Assembly (NCBI GenBank): GCA_030248225.1
Contig: JASANE010007305.1
Span: forward strand, 1 to 64,000
DNA length: 64,000 bases
Direction of reading: 5' to 3'
Source: Trileptium ribeirensis
Lineage: Eukaryota; Nematoda; Enoplea; Enoplida; Thoracostomopsidae
Shown here: piece by piece, positions 40,401 through 46,964 of the stretch
Layout of the letters: every line of letters starts with the position of its first letter
How positions within the stretch are numbered: position 1 is the first letter of the stretch
The notes under the pieces: model-generated
Told to the model about the DNA's origin: nothing
Database searches by the model: none
The model's input: only the letters and a program-made list of their open reading frames with translations
Program-made: the position numbers and the translations under genes

Positions 40401-43400
40401 AAATGGTTTTTTAAATGGACACTTGGGACCCCAAAAGCACGAAATTAGTTATATCTCATTTGACGCTGGAGCGATTCGGCTAAGATTGGATAAATTTTGT
40501 TCAGAACGCCAAGCTCTATATAGCTACATACATTGCATTGCTATTGTCTGCACCTGTCGAGCAGGGTAGGGTTAAGATAAGTTGTAAATGGGCCCTTGGG
40601 AGGAGTCCCTAGTACGTAGCATATATTATATATACATACATATATATATGGAATAGCCGGAACCGGAACCAGCAACCGGAACCGTTCATTCAAACCGGGT
40701 CCGGAACCTGGTCTTCGAAATTTATATATAGTAAAATAGACGAAGGAAGAAATTAAGGTATAGAGCATTTAAAATGCATTAAAAATAACTTTTACATTAA
40801 ACTTAATGTATAGGGCTGGCATTATTGCCTTTCTGTAACTTACAAGATGCTGAGGAAGCTAATAATGTTTAGTTACCGATCAATATGTCGATTTTTGGAC
40901 ACAGAGCAAAAATGTCTTCTACTATACGCTCTTGCGTATACTGCGTCAAATGCAATGTGCTTACAACGCATGGAGCGTAGAATAAACACTTTCGCTCTGT
41001 CCCCATATTGTGTTGTGGTAATATCGTTATATGGTTTGAATATATAATCAAATGCGCGCAAAACTTGGGCTTTCGGTTAAAATTTGAAGACAAAAAGTTT
41101 TACGAACGATATCTATGTGTGTCTCTTAAAATGAGATTAAAACAGGTCAATAATAATTGTGCGCATCTATTGTATGATTTAACGTATGAGCTGTTGCGCT
41201 TGAACGATTTGCGTACTTTATAGGTGCGCAATACCCGCCGGCTTAGGGAGGGCGGTCGTGAAGGTAGGTCAAAGGCGACCAAAACTTTTTATCATGCTAC
41301 CCATGTTTCTCATAATAATCTTCCGTAACGTTTCCTCATAATTTTGCAATTTTGCGCGGGGGCCCTACTCGTAGCCCGCTGTGGGCGTCTGTGGTACTTC
41401 TCCAAATAATAATCAGTAAGAACCGCGCGCACCCATTTTAAGCTAGCAGTAAAACGTGACGTGATATTGGCAAATCAACTTGATCTACTGTAAAATACCA
41501 TTATGCTAGCGCCTGTTAGACAGTGTTCGCTTGCGTTCGATAAGTTTCGAACCGCTATTACCTAAGTGCATTTGCGTTTTATATAGTTGTTGCACATTGC
41601 ATCGGATTCGAAATAACACGCACAATTTGTTCGGAGCGAATCGGATGATATAGTGCGAAAAAATACATGTACACACCAGGGAATAAGCGGAACCTGGTCT
41701 TCAAAATTTATATATAGTAAAATAGACGAAGGAAGAAATTTAGGTATAGTGCATTTAAAAAGCATTAAAAATAACTTTTACATTAATCTTAATGTATAGC
41801 GCTGGCATTATTGCCTTTCTGAAACTTTAAAGAGACTGAGGAAGCTAATAATGTTTATTTATCGATCAATATGTCGGTTGTTGGACACCCAGAGCAAAAA
41901 ATGCCTTCCACTATACACCCTTGCGTATACTGCGGCAAATTTAATGTGCTTACAACGCATGGAGCGTAGAATAAACAATTTGGCTCTGTCCCCAGTCGTC
42001 TCCCTTTACTACACAACGTTTGTTACATGTTGTTCTGTAGGAAACTTGAAATTATTGGTTTATATGATTCTAAGAGAAATTAATAGATAGAAAGTAATTT
42101 TCTGGTAAGAGACACTGTTTAGGCCAGAAGTGGACAAACAGTGGCCGTCAGTTAGATGATAATGACGATAACTTTCTAATCAGAATGCTATAAATGAGAC
42201 AAACTGATGCTGCTTGCACAGTTTCAATAAATACAGTTCATTGCCAAGAAAGCAGTTTCTGGCTGCGTTGCAGATAACGTTATTTTTCTTCAATTTACAA
42301 TGATTTAAAAAGTTTACAAGCGCACTGGCTGGTGCTTGACGCAATTTATGTTATCCAAGCTTACACTAAGTATTTCTGCGAAACCCACACTCTTTAATTC
42401 GACCACACCCCGCAGACTGTGTAAAATAGCTGCTACAAGCATCGACCTAGCTTTGTTTTGTTAACAAACTCCTGCAGGTTAAGATTAAAAATTCCTACTG
42501 AAATTATGTGCCCAACTTACGTTTCGCACTGCAAATTGCTGAGTTAATCTTCTCTTTTCTTTGGTTGTATTGCAACTTGATCGTTGTATAATATATATTA
42601 CATATATTTGGATCAGAGATTAAACAAAAATGTGGAAAATTTCAAACAAAAATTTTAACCGGAATTCCGGTTCCGGTATGGTTTTTTTCCCTTTGCCGGA
42701 ACCGCAAACGGATGTTCACTGGAACCGGAATTCCAGTTACTCCCTGATATATCCGGGAGTAACCGGAATTCCGGTTTAAAATATTTTGTAAGACATTTTC
42801 CATATGTTTGCTTCATCTTTGATCCAAAAAAATGTAATATGTACGCAATGACGAAGTTCCAATACAACCAAGCAAAAGAAAATATTAACTCAGCAATTTG
42901 CCATGTGAAACGTAAGTAGGGCACATAAATTCAGTAGGAATTTTTCATCTTAGCCTACAGGAGTTTGCTAATAAAACAAGGCCAGATCGATGCTTGCAGC
43001 AATTACTTTACACGTTCAGAACTTTGTGTCAGAACTGTATTCATTGAAAATGTGCGAGCAGTATAACAGTTGATCTCATTTATAGCATTGTGGTTAGACA
43101 GTTATCATCATTATCATCTAAACGCTAGCCAAAACAGTGTCTCTGACTACTGATCAGAAAATTATAATAATATTTTCTATTATTTTATCTTAGGACCATA
43201 TAAACCAATAATGTCAAGTTTTCTACTGAACAATATACAACAAACGTATGTGTAGTAAAGGGAGGCGACTGGAAACATTTGCGAATGTGTTTCTTCTACA
43301 GAGCGAAAGTGTTTATTCTACGCTCCATGCGTTATAAGCACATTCATTTTGACGCAATATACGCAAGGGTGAATAGTGGAAGACATTTTTTGCTCTGGGG

Positions 43401-46400
43401 TTGAAAAACTGACATATTGATCAATAACTAGAGTGTGCACCTGATATTTGGGATTAAAAAATTTTGAGTGGTTAATTAGTAATTAGCTAATTAGTTAATT
43501 TTATGCAGCTAAAATAGAGAATTTTGCAATATTTGTGTTATTTATTGAAATAGAGTCGTTTCGATCAAACCATTATAGGGTTTTTGGGTCGAAGAATTCA
43601 AATATAATATTTTTACCAATGATAAAGCCCTACGCAATGTAGTTACAAGAACATAAAATTGAGTACATTCGTAATGCCACAGCCCAAGCTCCGCTCACAA
43701 ATGTGTGGCCTGTCCACAGCCCTCCGAAAAGCGGGGGGGAACTTCGGGGGCCCCCATGTTCATTCTCGGGGGAAATTTCAAAGTGGGGGGGGATAAATTT
43801 TGCTTAAAAATACAAAATATTTCCATAGTTTCATGCATTTTTACTAATGTGAACGTACTTTCAAGCTAAAAAAAATATTTTAGCATTATAAATAGTGGTA
43901 ATTAATGTTTAAAAAACAATTTGCAAACAAAGAACATAAATGTTCAGACATAAAGAATTTTTGGAATTAGTTGAACATGGGGGGTTTCGGCCGAGTGGGG
44001 GGACGGACATGGAGGAAAATCTCACGAACATGGGGGGATTTGGAAAGTGGGGTCCCCCCCCCACCCCCCACTGTGGACAGGCCAGAATGTAGTTCCACTA
44101 CCGACTAGTATTTTTATTTTCTCTTCACTAAAGGTAAATTGGAAAATGTTGTTTTTGAAGAATTGTATTGCGCGTTTTTATAAGAAACCAAGGTTTTACG
44201 CAAACATCCTGACCTATAAATTATAATAATCAAGAAAAATTGAATTAAAGGGTCTTCCTCATTGCAGGTTCTAGCGCTTGCTTGTTGGATCTATACTATG
44301 CGTTCGAAAAAACTATACTTATTTAAGTCCTACCATATATTTTTGTTACGAAAATGTGACGTTTATAGCTCGCTGAAACGTCCCGAAAAACGGTAACGAC
44401 ATACCCAATGAAAGCTTAAAGCAATAACACTAAAGTAGTTACAAGGAATAATAACCCAATAAGCACACCGTTCATCACAAGAAATAAAAAATATTATAGC
44501 TTTGGATTAGTACTGACAAAATGGTGTTAACAAGGTCGCCGCTGCCCATAAAAGGATAACAAAGATGGTTTGTTCGTTCAGCTAATCCTTGGATAAAGCC
44601 TTGTATATATAAATAATGCATTAAAAATCTTTACTGAAAATTAATAAGGACTCATCGTAAAACTCAACTCACACATTTGCAGACTATAACTTTATTCTTT
44701 TAATAAATTATTTACCTGAATATTAGCGATCGCATAATCTGAGAGCAAACTTTCAACGCCCAGTTCAGGACAAAGTTGAGTTTCCGCGCCGCAAACCGGG
44801 CAGACAATACGTCCAGGTGAGTCAACTAACTTTTCAAGACACGGCTTACAGAAACTATGAAAGCACGCAAGAACTTTCGGGCACATAAATTTGTCAGTGC
44901 AAATAGGGCAGCAAATAGCATTACTGGATGGTGCTGAATTATCACCGCTCAACTGGCTTGCCAGGTCATCATGCTGGTTTGAAGCGGAACTAATACTGCC
45001 AGGTTTTCCAGATGACACTTCTAACAACTGTAATTTGGCTCCAGAGATATGGGCATCAATTTCAGATTTGATTGACCGAACTATCGACTGTCCTGTCACA
45101 ATGGCTGTGGGAGTTTCCTCTGTAAGCGGAAGCAATGTAGAAGGTGGATTTTTCGCAGAAGACGGCACGTCATTGCATTTCGAGTGCGAAGGGGGCACGG
45201 TAACAGCGGCAGATTCCATAATGTCAATGCTGGCAATAGTGTCTTCCGATTTTGATTTCAGTTCGTCTGAAAGTTTTGATAATTTTTAGCATTTAAGGAC
45301 TACATTTTCATAATGTTTTATGGCTACAACATTTGTGACAACAGTCTTGCACTATAAATAAAAGCGATTTAACATGAGATTAAATAGGATTTTTGAACAA
45401 TAGTTTTGGCAATGCATCCAATTTTGTGAAACATACGTAGATAATGCTAACAGTTATCGCTGCAAAATACAAACCGTATAAAGTGAAAAGATATGCCTAA
45501 ATTGATGATGCAACGTGCGCAATTATATCGCTTGCTGCGCAATCGTGTATAGACACACCTCATAGTAGTCTAAACTTGTAGCATATCTTTTTACCAAGAC
45601 GCTGAATTTCGAGCTTTGAATATATAATTTAGAGAAGAGTACACAGCTATTGAGTGAATACTTGAGAAGATATACGCGATTATTGCTATTTTAATTACAT
45701 TGAGGATAAAATACTCTGCAAAATGAAACCAAAAACACCCATATAGCTCCAGCAGTTGCAGAGATATTGCCAATTTCGTGTATTTTTGACTCATTTTGAC
45801 CCAACACTGTTGCGTAAATAATAATAATAGTAGCATACATACTACATATGCAGATACATAGAGAATGAACTGCTCTACAAATTGATATATAAATACCTAT
45901 ATAGCTCGACAGGGTGCAGAGATTTTACCAGTTTCGTTCATTTTGGGTTCCGTTGGCCCACTTTAGAACCTGTTTTGACGCAAATCCTACATCGTAAGAG
46001 AACCCCTCGTATTATCCCATCTCTTAATATCATCTCGAAAGAACAATAATTATACACCTTCTTTTAAAGGGTCGTTTGCAGTACAAAAAGAGCCCAGCTT
46101 TATTCAGATATCTATATGAGTGGTCGAGTTACAATAAGCAACGTGATTTTTTGGTCCCTTTCGGGACAAGGCCTTTGCTTGGCTTTGGACACAAGGAGGG
46201 AATGTGTTCGAATCGGGCTTCGTGTCTAAAGGGCACAAATAGAGATTTCAAGCGTTCAAGAGAACTTTCGCGCGAATCAATCTACCCGGCCAAAGTTAAA
46301 TTATGCGTGTCAGCATAAAACCTACTAATGAACATTGTCAAATTTCAACCCTGTCGAGGCTAGCAAGAATTCTTGGCTTTGCTCGTTTCACTGACTACAG

Positions 46401-46585
46401 TCAGAATTCAATTATCAGTTTAAACTATACAGATACAAAATATCAAAATAAAACGGTGACTACGTATATATACTAATGAACCTACCGATGTCTCCCGGTA
46501 TTTTTTTGTCTAAACCTTCAGCGAGAGTGGACTTATCGTTCGAAACATCATCCACACTTTCAATATTCTCTTCGCGCATAACCAT
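13340..46585 (-). CDS. TRIM/RBCC gene, ten coding exons (RING, two B-boxes, coiled coil)
   Basis: Predicted from phase-matched exons at 46585-46496..46486, 45266-44716, 39805-39610, 38639-38476, 37384-37295, 31105-30995, 19885-19778, 17841-17737, 15553-15435 and 13473-13340; exon 1 ends at 46486. All introns are GT-AG. The joined product has an acidic start, a RING at about residues 153-200, B-box 1 at about 235-270, B-box 2 at about 289-331, a coiled coil at about 338-475 and a segment VLVFKKLLETRLQAIL after it that resembles TIF1 and LIN-41/Brat-type TRIMs. Such proteins are usually RING E3 ubiquitin ligases that dimerise by the coiled coil; that role is inferred. No C-terminal PHD-bromo, NHL or SPRY domain was found, so it is either a short form or continues past exon 10. 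It spans over 33 kb because its introns are full of transposons. Confidence 0.85.
13765..14480. mobile_element. C/G-homopolymer-rich block, possible DNA transposon remnant
   Basis: The block is bounded by TATAGGGGGGAGGTAG on the left and, inverted and imperfect, CAATAGGGGAGACTATAG on the right, with many ACCCCTATT motifs inside. It is sharply richer in G+C than the surrounding intron. No clean target duplication was found. Confidence 0.45.
14155..14400 (-). CDS. Acidic 81-codon ORF in the GC-rich block
   Basis: Encodes MPAGIINHERVDDDFVQL followed by dense Asp/Glu clusters (FEGFDDADVGES, NVDDDDDSGG) and a Pro/Gly-rich end. It could be the acidic C-terminal tail of a lost transposase carried by a deletion derivative. 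I do not recognise a family, and the frame may not be expressed. Confidence 0.3.
   Translation of the reverse strand: MPAGIINHERVDDDFVQLTPDDDVFFNYGSDDFEGFDDADVGESVAYDEAECGGANVDDDDDSGGAGHQADAQPGPSGLCQ
14481..15430. other. TRIM intron 9, no other feature seen
   Basis: AT-rich intronic sequence without a supported exon or repeat boundary on either strand. Confidence 0.5.
15431..15553 (-). CDS. TRIM exon 9 (post-coil segment; stop or donor)
   Basis: Acceptor TTTGATTTAAG. Encodes VLVFKKLLETRLQAILNYNP then EFNLESFVDLNFVTDLSSAR, matching the post-coil segment of TIF1/LIN-41-type TRIMs. The frame then meets TGA (15431-15433). The same bases form a good donor, CGCG/GTGAGC, ending the exon at 15435 in phase 2. 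Read-through gives a 515-aa protein; splicing joins exon 10 in frame. Confidence 0.75.
   Translation of the reverse strand: MLVFKKLLETRLQAILNYNPEFNLESFVDLNFVTDLSSAR
15554..17736. other. TRIM intron 8
   Basis: Holds an internal two-copy repeat (16410-16537 and 16584-16708) and, near 16860-17060, a segment ending in ACACACACAGACAG that looks like the end of an interspersed repeat. No exon was found. Confidence 0.5.
16410..16708. repeat. Two-copy diverged direct repeat
   Basis: About 125 bp occurs twice, at 16410-16537 and 16584-16708, each with AATATTTGCC, then CCCAGAAAACCCCATAT, then CACATT(A)AGGTGC and a CCCACG end. The offset is about 174 bp. Confidence 0.7.
17737..17841 (-). CDS. TRIM exon 8 (end of coiled coil)
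   Basis: Acceptor TTTATTTAG, donor GAG/GTAAGT, 35 codons, phase 0 on both sides. Encodes ISLNLMDKKIQNMMDKLSQT then IQFTARLLEHATPPE. It corresponds to the closing part of TIF1-type coils, where a short bend precedes the conserved LL..K.L segment. Confidence 0.82.
17842..19777. other. TRIM intron 7
   Basis: No exon seen. Two related segments near 18510 and 18680 share TCCATAACTAATGAAAATATG-like sequence. A near-perfect 9-bp-stem palindrome, ACTTGGTCC/GGGACCAAGT, lies at about 19361-19379. Otherwise plain AT-rich sequence. Confidence 0.45.
19778..19885 (-). CDS. TRIM exon 7 (coiled coil)
   Basis: Acceptor TTTCCAG, donor CAG/GTAACT, 36 codons, phase 0 on both sides. Encodes DTQKVINNNTMSLQAAVEEM then RIQAHHQLDAIYNTKQ, matching the middle of the BBC coil, where an even-length helix carries paired Leu/Ile positions. 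Confidence 0.82.
20158..20390 (+). repeat. Left copy of a direct repeat flanking a hAT-like element
   Basis: Shares an ordered series of matches with 21527-21775: CATATTGATAGTAGGTAGTTC, CATGCTGGATCGTTATGAGA, AATCCTGGCCAC and AGTCTGCAGGAAAACGAAG. The copies are diverged with indels, so the duplication is old. Confidence 0.7.
20392..21527 (-). mobile_element. hAT-like family-1 element, copy C
   Basis: Full-length in outline, in reverse orientation to the 34708 copy. The right end is GGTTACTCCCTG at 21527; the left end near 20392 is degraded. It lacks coding capacity. Flanking 8-mers do not match, but a 230-bp direct repeat lies on both sides. Confidence 0.78.
21528..21775 (+). repeat. Right copy of the direct repeat flanking copy C
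   Basis: Starts immediately at the terminus of the hAT-like element with CATATTGGTAGTAGGTAGTTC and ends near AGTCTGCAGGAAAACGAAG. See the left copy at 20158. Confidence 0.7.
22023..22555 (+). repeat. Interspersed repeat family 3, copy
   Basis: Begins GAGCGGAGCG with a run of GAGCGAAGCG-type units, then TTTTTATTTTCT, GTCGATGTCCGT, GATCTCAAGAACCACTGAAC and TGTTTGAAAGC. It ends near AATGTAGTTCCACTAC. The same order is found at 29388-29840. Confidence 0.65.
22556..24299. other. TRIM intron 6, no gene recognised
   Basis: Several frames of 60-100 codons lie on both strands, none with a recognisable domain. The sequence is less AT-rich than the neighbouring introns and may be an old retroelement, but nothing identifies it. 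Confidence 0.4.
24300..24680 (+). repeat. Copy of a repeat shared with the window end
   Basis: Shares ordered short matches with 63715-63990: GAGCAGGTGACGGAGTCAAC against GAGCAGGCTTAAGGGTTGAC, then GGGACCT, GCTAAGCT, and GATAGCCGGGGCCGTATGGG against GAAGCCGGGGTTGTCCGGGC. Too diverged to set boundaries exactly. Confidence 0.5.
24780..25405 (+). pseudogene. RTE-like reverse transcriptase relic
   Basis: Broken plus-strand frames read, in order, MYDEARAT, then GTTDVHQGYVLASILSVHFLE (usual GVRQGCVLSP), then YLGHVDDIVLLADCEDE (the Asp-Asp pair of the palm is kept), then CIEPVIDVTAIEMVQNFK and LPSSFMSNTVADTA, then IKYALYGNG. The order and phrases match RTE/CR1-type RT from palm to thumb. It lacks the endonuclease and N-terminal RT and has frameshifts, so it is dead. 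It is antisense to the TRIM gene. Confidence 0.72.
25406..26785. other. TRIM intron 6, unassigned
   Basis: A plus-strand frame at 25541-25912 contains LHVPFAGFLDLTGSTLPLPG and might belong to the RT relic upstream, but I cannot name it. Nothing else is recognised. Confidence 0.35.
26790..27530 (+). repeat. Interspersed repeat family 5, copy 1
   Basis: Matches 46965-48050 in order: GTCGATATGCTAT, ATACCGCACAAGTTA, AACAAAACTAACACC, the GACGTCA-centred units, GGTCGAGGAACCACGAGGGT, TTGCTTCCGTGAAGGGT and a 3' part with GCCGATCACACACACAGA. Two GGTCGAGGAACC units show internal duplication. Confidence 0.75.
27660..28015 (+). repeat. Interspersed repeat family 4, copy 1
   Basis: Ends with CTAGTAAGAATTCTTCGCTT, then CGTTCGTTTCACTCACTC and AAGAATTCAA. 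Upstream parts (AAGTTGAGTTTTGCATGTCAC, ACAGACGTTGCCAAATTTCA) occur inverted at 39995-40130. Confidence 0.65.
28016..29385. other. TRIM intron 6, unassigned
   Basis: Intronic sequence with patches similar in style to the interspersed repeats (for example AAAATGGTGCCG, repeated as AAATTGGTGCCGCTAGGGCC), but no clear boundaries and no gene. Confidence 0.4.
29388..29850 (+). repeat. Interspersed repeat family 3, copy (empty site for the MITE at 43705)
   Basis: Starts GAGCGGAGCGAAGCGAAGCG, continues with GATGTCCGTCCGTCCG and GATCTCAAGAACCACTGAAC. Its second half (GATATTTGGGATTAAAAAAT to AATGTAGTTCCACTACCG) is nearly identical to 43436-43700 plus 44086-44106. It therefore shows the uninterrupted form of the site hit by the MITE. 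Confidence 0.8.
29851..30994. other. TRIM intron 6, proximal to exon 6
   Basis: A 112-codon plus-strand frame at 30010-30348 and a 68-codon minus-strand frame have no recognisable domain. No repeat boundary seen. Confidence 0.4.
30995..31105 (-). CDS. TRIM exon 6 (coiled coil)
   Basis: Acceptor TTATTGTTTAG, donor AAG/GTATAT, 37 codons, phase 0 on both sides. Encodes ISSMKELLKDALYKQRTLAT then NFKTVDRFGQRLTMGYK, with the hydrophobic spacing of the BBC coiled coil. A hAT-like element lies only 35 bp upstream of its acceptor. Confidence 0.8.
31133..31945. mobile_element. hAT-like non-autonomous element with 8-bp target duplication
   Basis: The element spans 31141-31937. The left terminus is TACGGAACGACCGAATATTC; the right, inverted, is TAGGGAACGACCGAATA. 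It has further internal TATTCGGCCGAATA palindromes. It is flanked by CTTAGAAC (31133-31140) and CTTAGTAC (31938-31945), an 8-bp duplication with one mismatch. It has no transposase. It sits in intron 5, 35 bp from the exon 6 acceptor. Confidence 0.85.
32363..32742 (+). repeat. Tandem duplication, 190-bp unit
   Basis: Two adjacent units, 32363-32552 and 32553-32742, each begin AAAAATACGCAAGCGAATAT. I see a single substitution (TACGCATCGG against TACGTATCGG). The near identity points to a recent event. The unit contains TTTAGTTCCACTACG, similar to the end of repeat family 3. Confidence 0.92.
32743..34699. other. TRIM intron 5, unassigned remainder
   Basis: Apart from the family 3 copy at 33730-34115, this stretch is AT-rich with only short frames. 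The phrase AAGATGACCAATTCAACTCC (33461) recurs as AAGATGACCAATTAAACTCC (34112). Confidence 0.4.
33730..34115 (-). repeat. Interspersed repeat family 3, inverted copy with AT-rich insert
   Basis: Reads in reverse: AACGCTTCGCTC at the right edge, ACGGACAGACGG, CCTTTCAAACAAAAAAATT, then ATTAGCTAATTAATTAG. An expanded TAATTATTAT/TAATACTAAT microsatellite occupies 33795-33880. Confidence 0.6.
34700..35892 (+). mobile_element. hAT-like family-1 element, complete copy with perfect 8-bp TSD
   Basis: The element is 34708-35884. It starts CAGGGAGTAACCGGAATTCC and its right end, inverted, starts CAGGGAATAACCGGTACCGG. It is flanked by AATTTCAG at 34700-34707 and exactly AATTTCAG at 35885-35892. The 8-bp duplication and CAGGG ends are typical of the hAT superfamily. 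There is no transposase ORF, so it is non-autonomous. A 33-bp tandem duplication (ATTATCTGCAACGCAGCTAG) lies at about 35203-35268. Confidence 0.93.
35893..37294. other. TRIM intron 5, proximal to exon 5
   Basis: No gene. Repeat-like sequence without visible boundaries; the frame at 36708-36956 has no recognisable domain. Confidence 0.4.
37295..37384 (-). CDS. TRIM exon 5 (start of coiled coil)
   Basis: Acceptor TTATTTCAG; phase 0 in. Encodes VSEIEGFMDLSVLKTAGYSG onward. Two in-frame donors fit phase 0: CAA/GTATTA ending the exon at 37295 (30 codons) or ATT/GTAAAT ending it at 37310 (25 codons). I use the longer form without strong preference. This exon is less conserved-looking than its neighbours. 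Confidence 0.6.
37385..38475. other. TRIM intron 4
   Basis: No additional exon or clear repeat. AT-rich. Confidence 0.45.
38476..38639 (-). CDS. TRIM exon 4 (B-box 2)
   Basis: Acceptor ATTTTAG, donor CAA/GTAAGT, phase 1 in and phase 0 out. Encodes KRPVHCLQHKSENLKHFC then FTCNIPVCVVCTQTDHLGGV and HNW, a type-2 B-box with its Cys/His ligands in place. Reading through the donor gives only a short tail, so the splice is well supported. Confidence 0.9.
38640..39609. other. TRIM intron 3
   Basis: Contains a short family-4 end motif (GATTCTTCACTTCGTTTCAC, about 38908). A 103-codon minus-strand frame at 39120-39431 has no domain and no matching splice phase. Confidence 0.45.
39610..39805 (-). CDS. 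TRIM exon 3 (B-box 1)
   Basis: Acceptor TTTTTAG, donor GTAAGT, phase 0 in and phase 1 out. Encodes LLCTGCKSKHLTAVAYCADC, then FLCNNCVMAHQYMHCFEGHEV, the Cys/His spacing of a type-1 B-box as in TIF1, LIN-41 and Brat proteins. The exon ends in the first base of a Gly codon completed by exon 4. Confidence 0.9.
39995..40620 (-). repeat. Interspersed repeat family 4, copy 2
   Basis: Inverted relative to 27660-28015. The left edge is TTTGAATTCTGAGTG, then GTGAAACGAGCGAAGCGAAG and AATTCTTACTAGCC. Further right are two related units that each read TTTGTTCAGAA, AGCTCTATA and a GTTGTTG/GCATTGC stretch. Confidence 0.65.
40650..41007 (-). mobile_element. hAT-like family-1 fragment, copy D
   Basis: Starts in the right-terminal region (CCGGAACCGTTCATTCAAAC, GGTCTTCGAAATTTATATAT) and ends abruptly at about 41007 after TTTCGCTCTGTCCCCATA. 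About a third of the element remains. Confidence 0.78.
41677..42746 (-). mobile_element. hAT-like family-1 element, copy E
   Basis: Left end CAGGGAATAAGCGGAACC, with a deletion inside the terminal GGTTCCGG stretch. Right end CAGTTACTCCCTG at 42746. It is inverted relative to the 34708 copy. Flanking 8-mers differ (GTACACAC, ATATATCC). Confidence 0.8.
42753..43430 (+). mobile_element. hAT-like family-1 element, copy F (internally deleted)
   Basis: Begins CGGGAGTAACCGGAATTCCG seven bases after copy E ends, runs in plus orientation, jumps at about 43030 over a middle segment and ends at about 43430. The termini of E and F face each other directly. Confidence 0.75.
43431..44110 (+). repeat. Family 3 fragment interrupted by a MITE
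   Basis: GATATTTGGGATTAAAAAAT to GCTCACAAATGT, then resuming with AATGTAGTTCCACTACCG. Close match to 29545-29845, with a 381-bp insertion. Confidence 0.85.
43705..44085. mobile_element. MITE with GGCCTGTCCACAG termini, nested
   Basis: Left GTGGCCTGTCCACAG and right, inverted, CTGGCCTGTCCACAG. AATGT is present on both sides and only once in the uninterrupted homologue at 29818, giving a 5-bp target duplication read from an empty site. The interior is G-rich near the ends and AT-rich in the middle, with no ORF. Confidence 0.85.
44716..45266 (-). CDS. TRIM exon 2 (RING finger)
   Basis: Acceptor ACTTTCAG, donor CAG/GTAAAT, phase 1 in and phase 0 out, 183 full codons plus the completed Asp. The first hundred or so residues are Ser/Thr-rich and low in complexity. 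The RING reads CPIC, then CFHSFCKPC, then CPVC, giving all eight C3HC4 zinc ligands. The following LGVESLLSDYAIANIQ is typical of TRIM RINGs. An internal ATG at 45219 opens a shorter frame, but the phase match to exon 1 favours the longer protein. Confidence 0.9.
45267..46485. other. TRIM intron 1
   Basis: No exon seen between exons 1 and 2. A degenerate family-4 end (AGCAAGAATTCTTGGCTTTG, TCAGAATTCAA) lies at 46360-46410. The 80-codon plus-strand frame at 46076-46318 overlaps this repeat and is not supported as a gene. Confidence 0.5.
46486..46585 (-). CDS. TRIM exon 1 (start codon)
   Basis: Encodes MVMREENIESVDDVSNDK and onward to GDI, then one base (phase 1) before the donor GTAGGT. The ATG lies two bases after an acceptor-like ATTTCATTGTAATTAG, so an upstream untranslated exon is likely. 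A second in-frame ATG is at codon 3. The segment is acidic and without a recognised domain. The last base G joins AC of exon 2 to give Asp. Confidence 0.75.
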
Positions 46586-46964
46586 TACTAATTACAATGA
46601 AATGTGTTTGTAGTTGTGTATAATATGGTACGAATATAACAAATTATGTTTCTAAAATTGTGCATGAATAACACAGCTAGACTGGCGGTATAACATGTAC
46701 GCTTTCAGGTATAATAAGAGTGGCTTTTGCCATAGCAGCATCTATAATCCTACAAACAATCTTTAACTATTTAAAACCAATAATATATATGGTAAGATAT
46801 AAACATATATATATAGTCTTTGCAGTGATACCAGCAGTGGACAAAATCATCTATTGGTAAATTCGCCTGGCCATGCGGGTCTAAATCTTTTTCGGGATCT
46901 GCGACATTATCAGCCAATATATCCTTGCAGCTTTGTCGGCAATTAAAACAAGTAACTCTATTGA
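46586..46964. other. Upstream of TRIM start codon, no gene
   Basis: AT-rich. An untranslated exon or promoter may lie here or further right, but no core element can be assigned. Confidence 0.35.

Larger units (their letters stand above)
39806..44715. other. TRIM intron 2
   Basis: About 4.9 kb made almost wholly of mobile sequence: a family-4 copy, hAT-like copies D, E and F, and a family-3 copy with a nested MITE, each listed separately. At 41008-41676 and 44110-44715 nothing else is recognised. Confidence 0.6.

Noticed and set aside
44891..45289. 132-codon plus-strand ORF opposite the RING exon
   Set aside because: It is the antisense shadow of TRIM exon 2, whose frame has a domain and matched splice sites.
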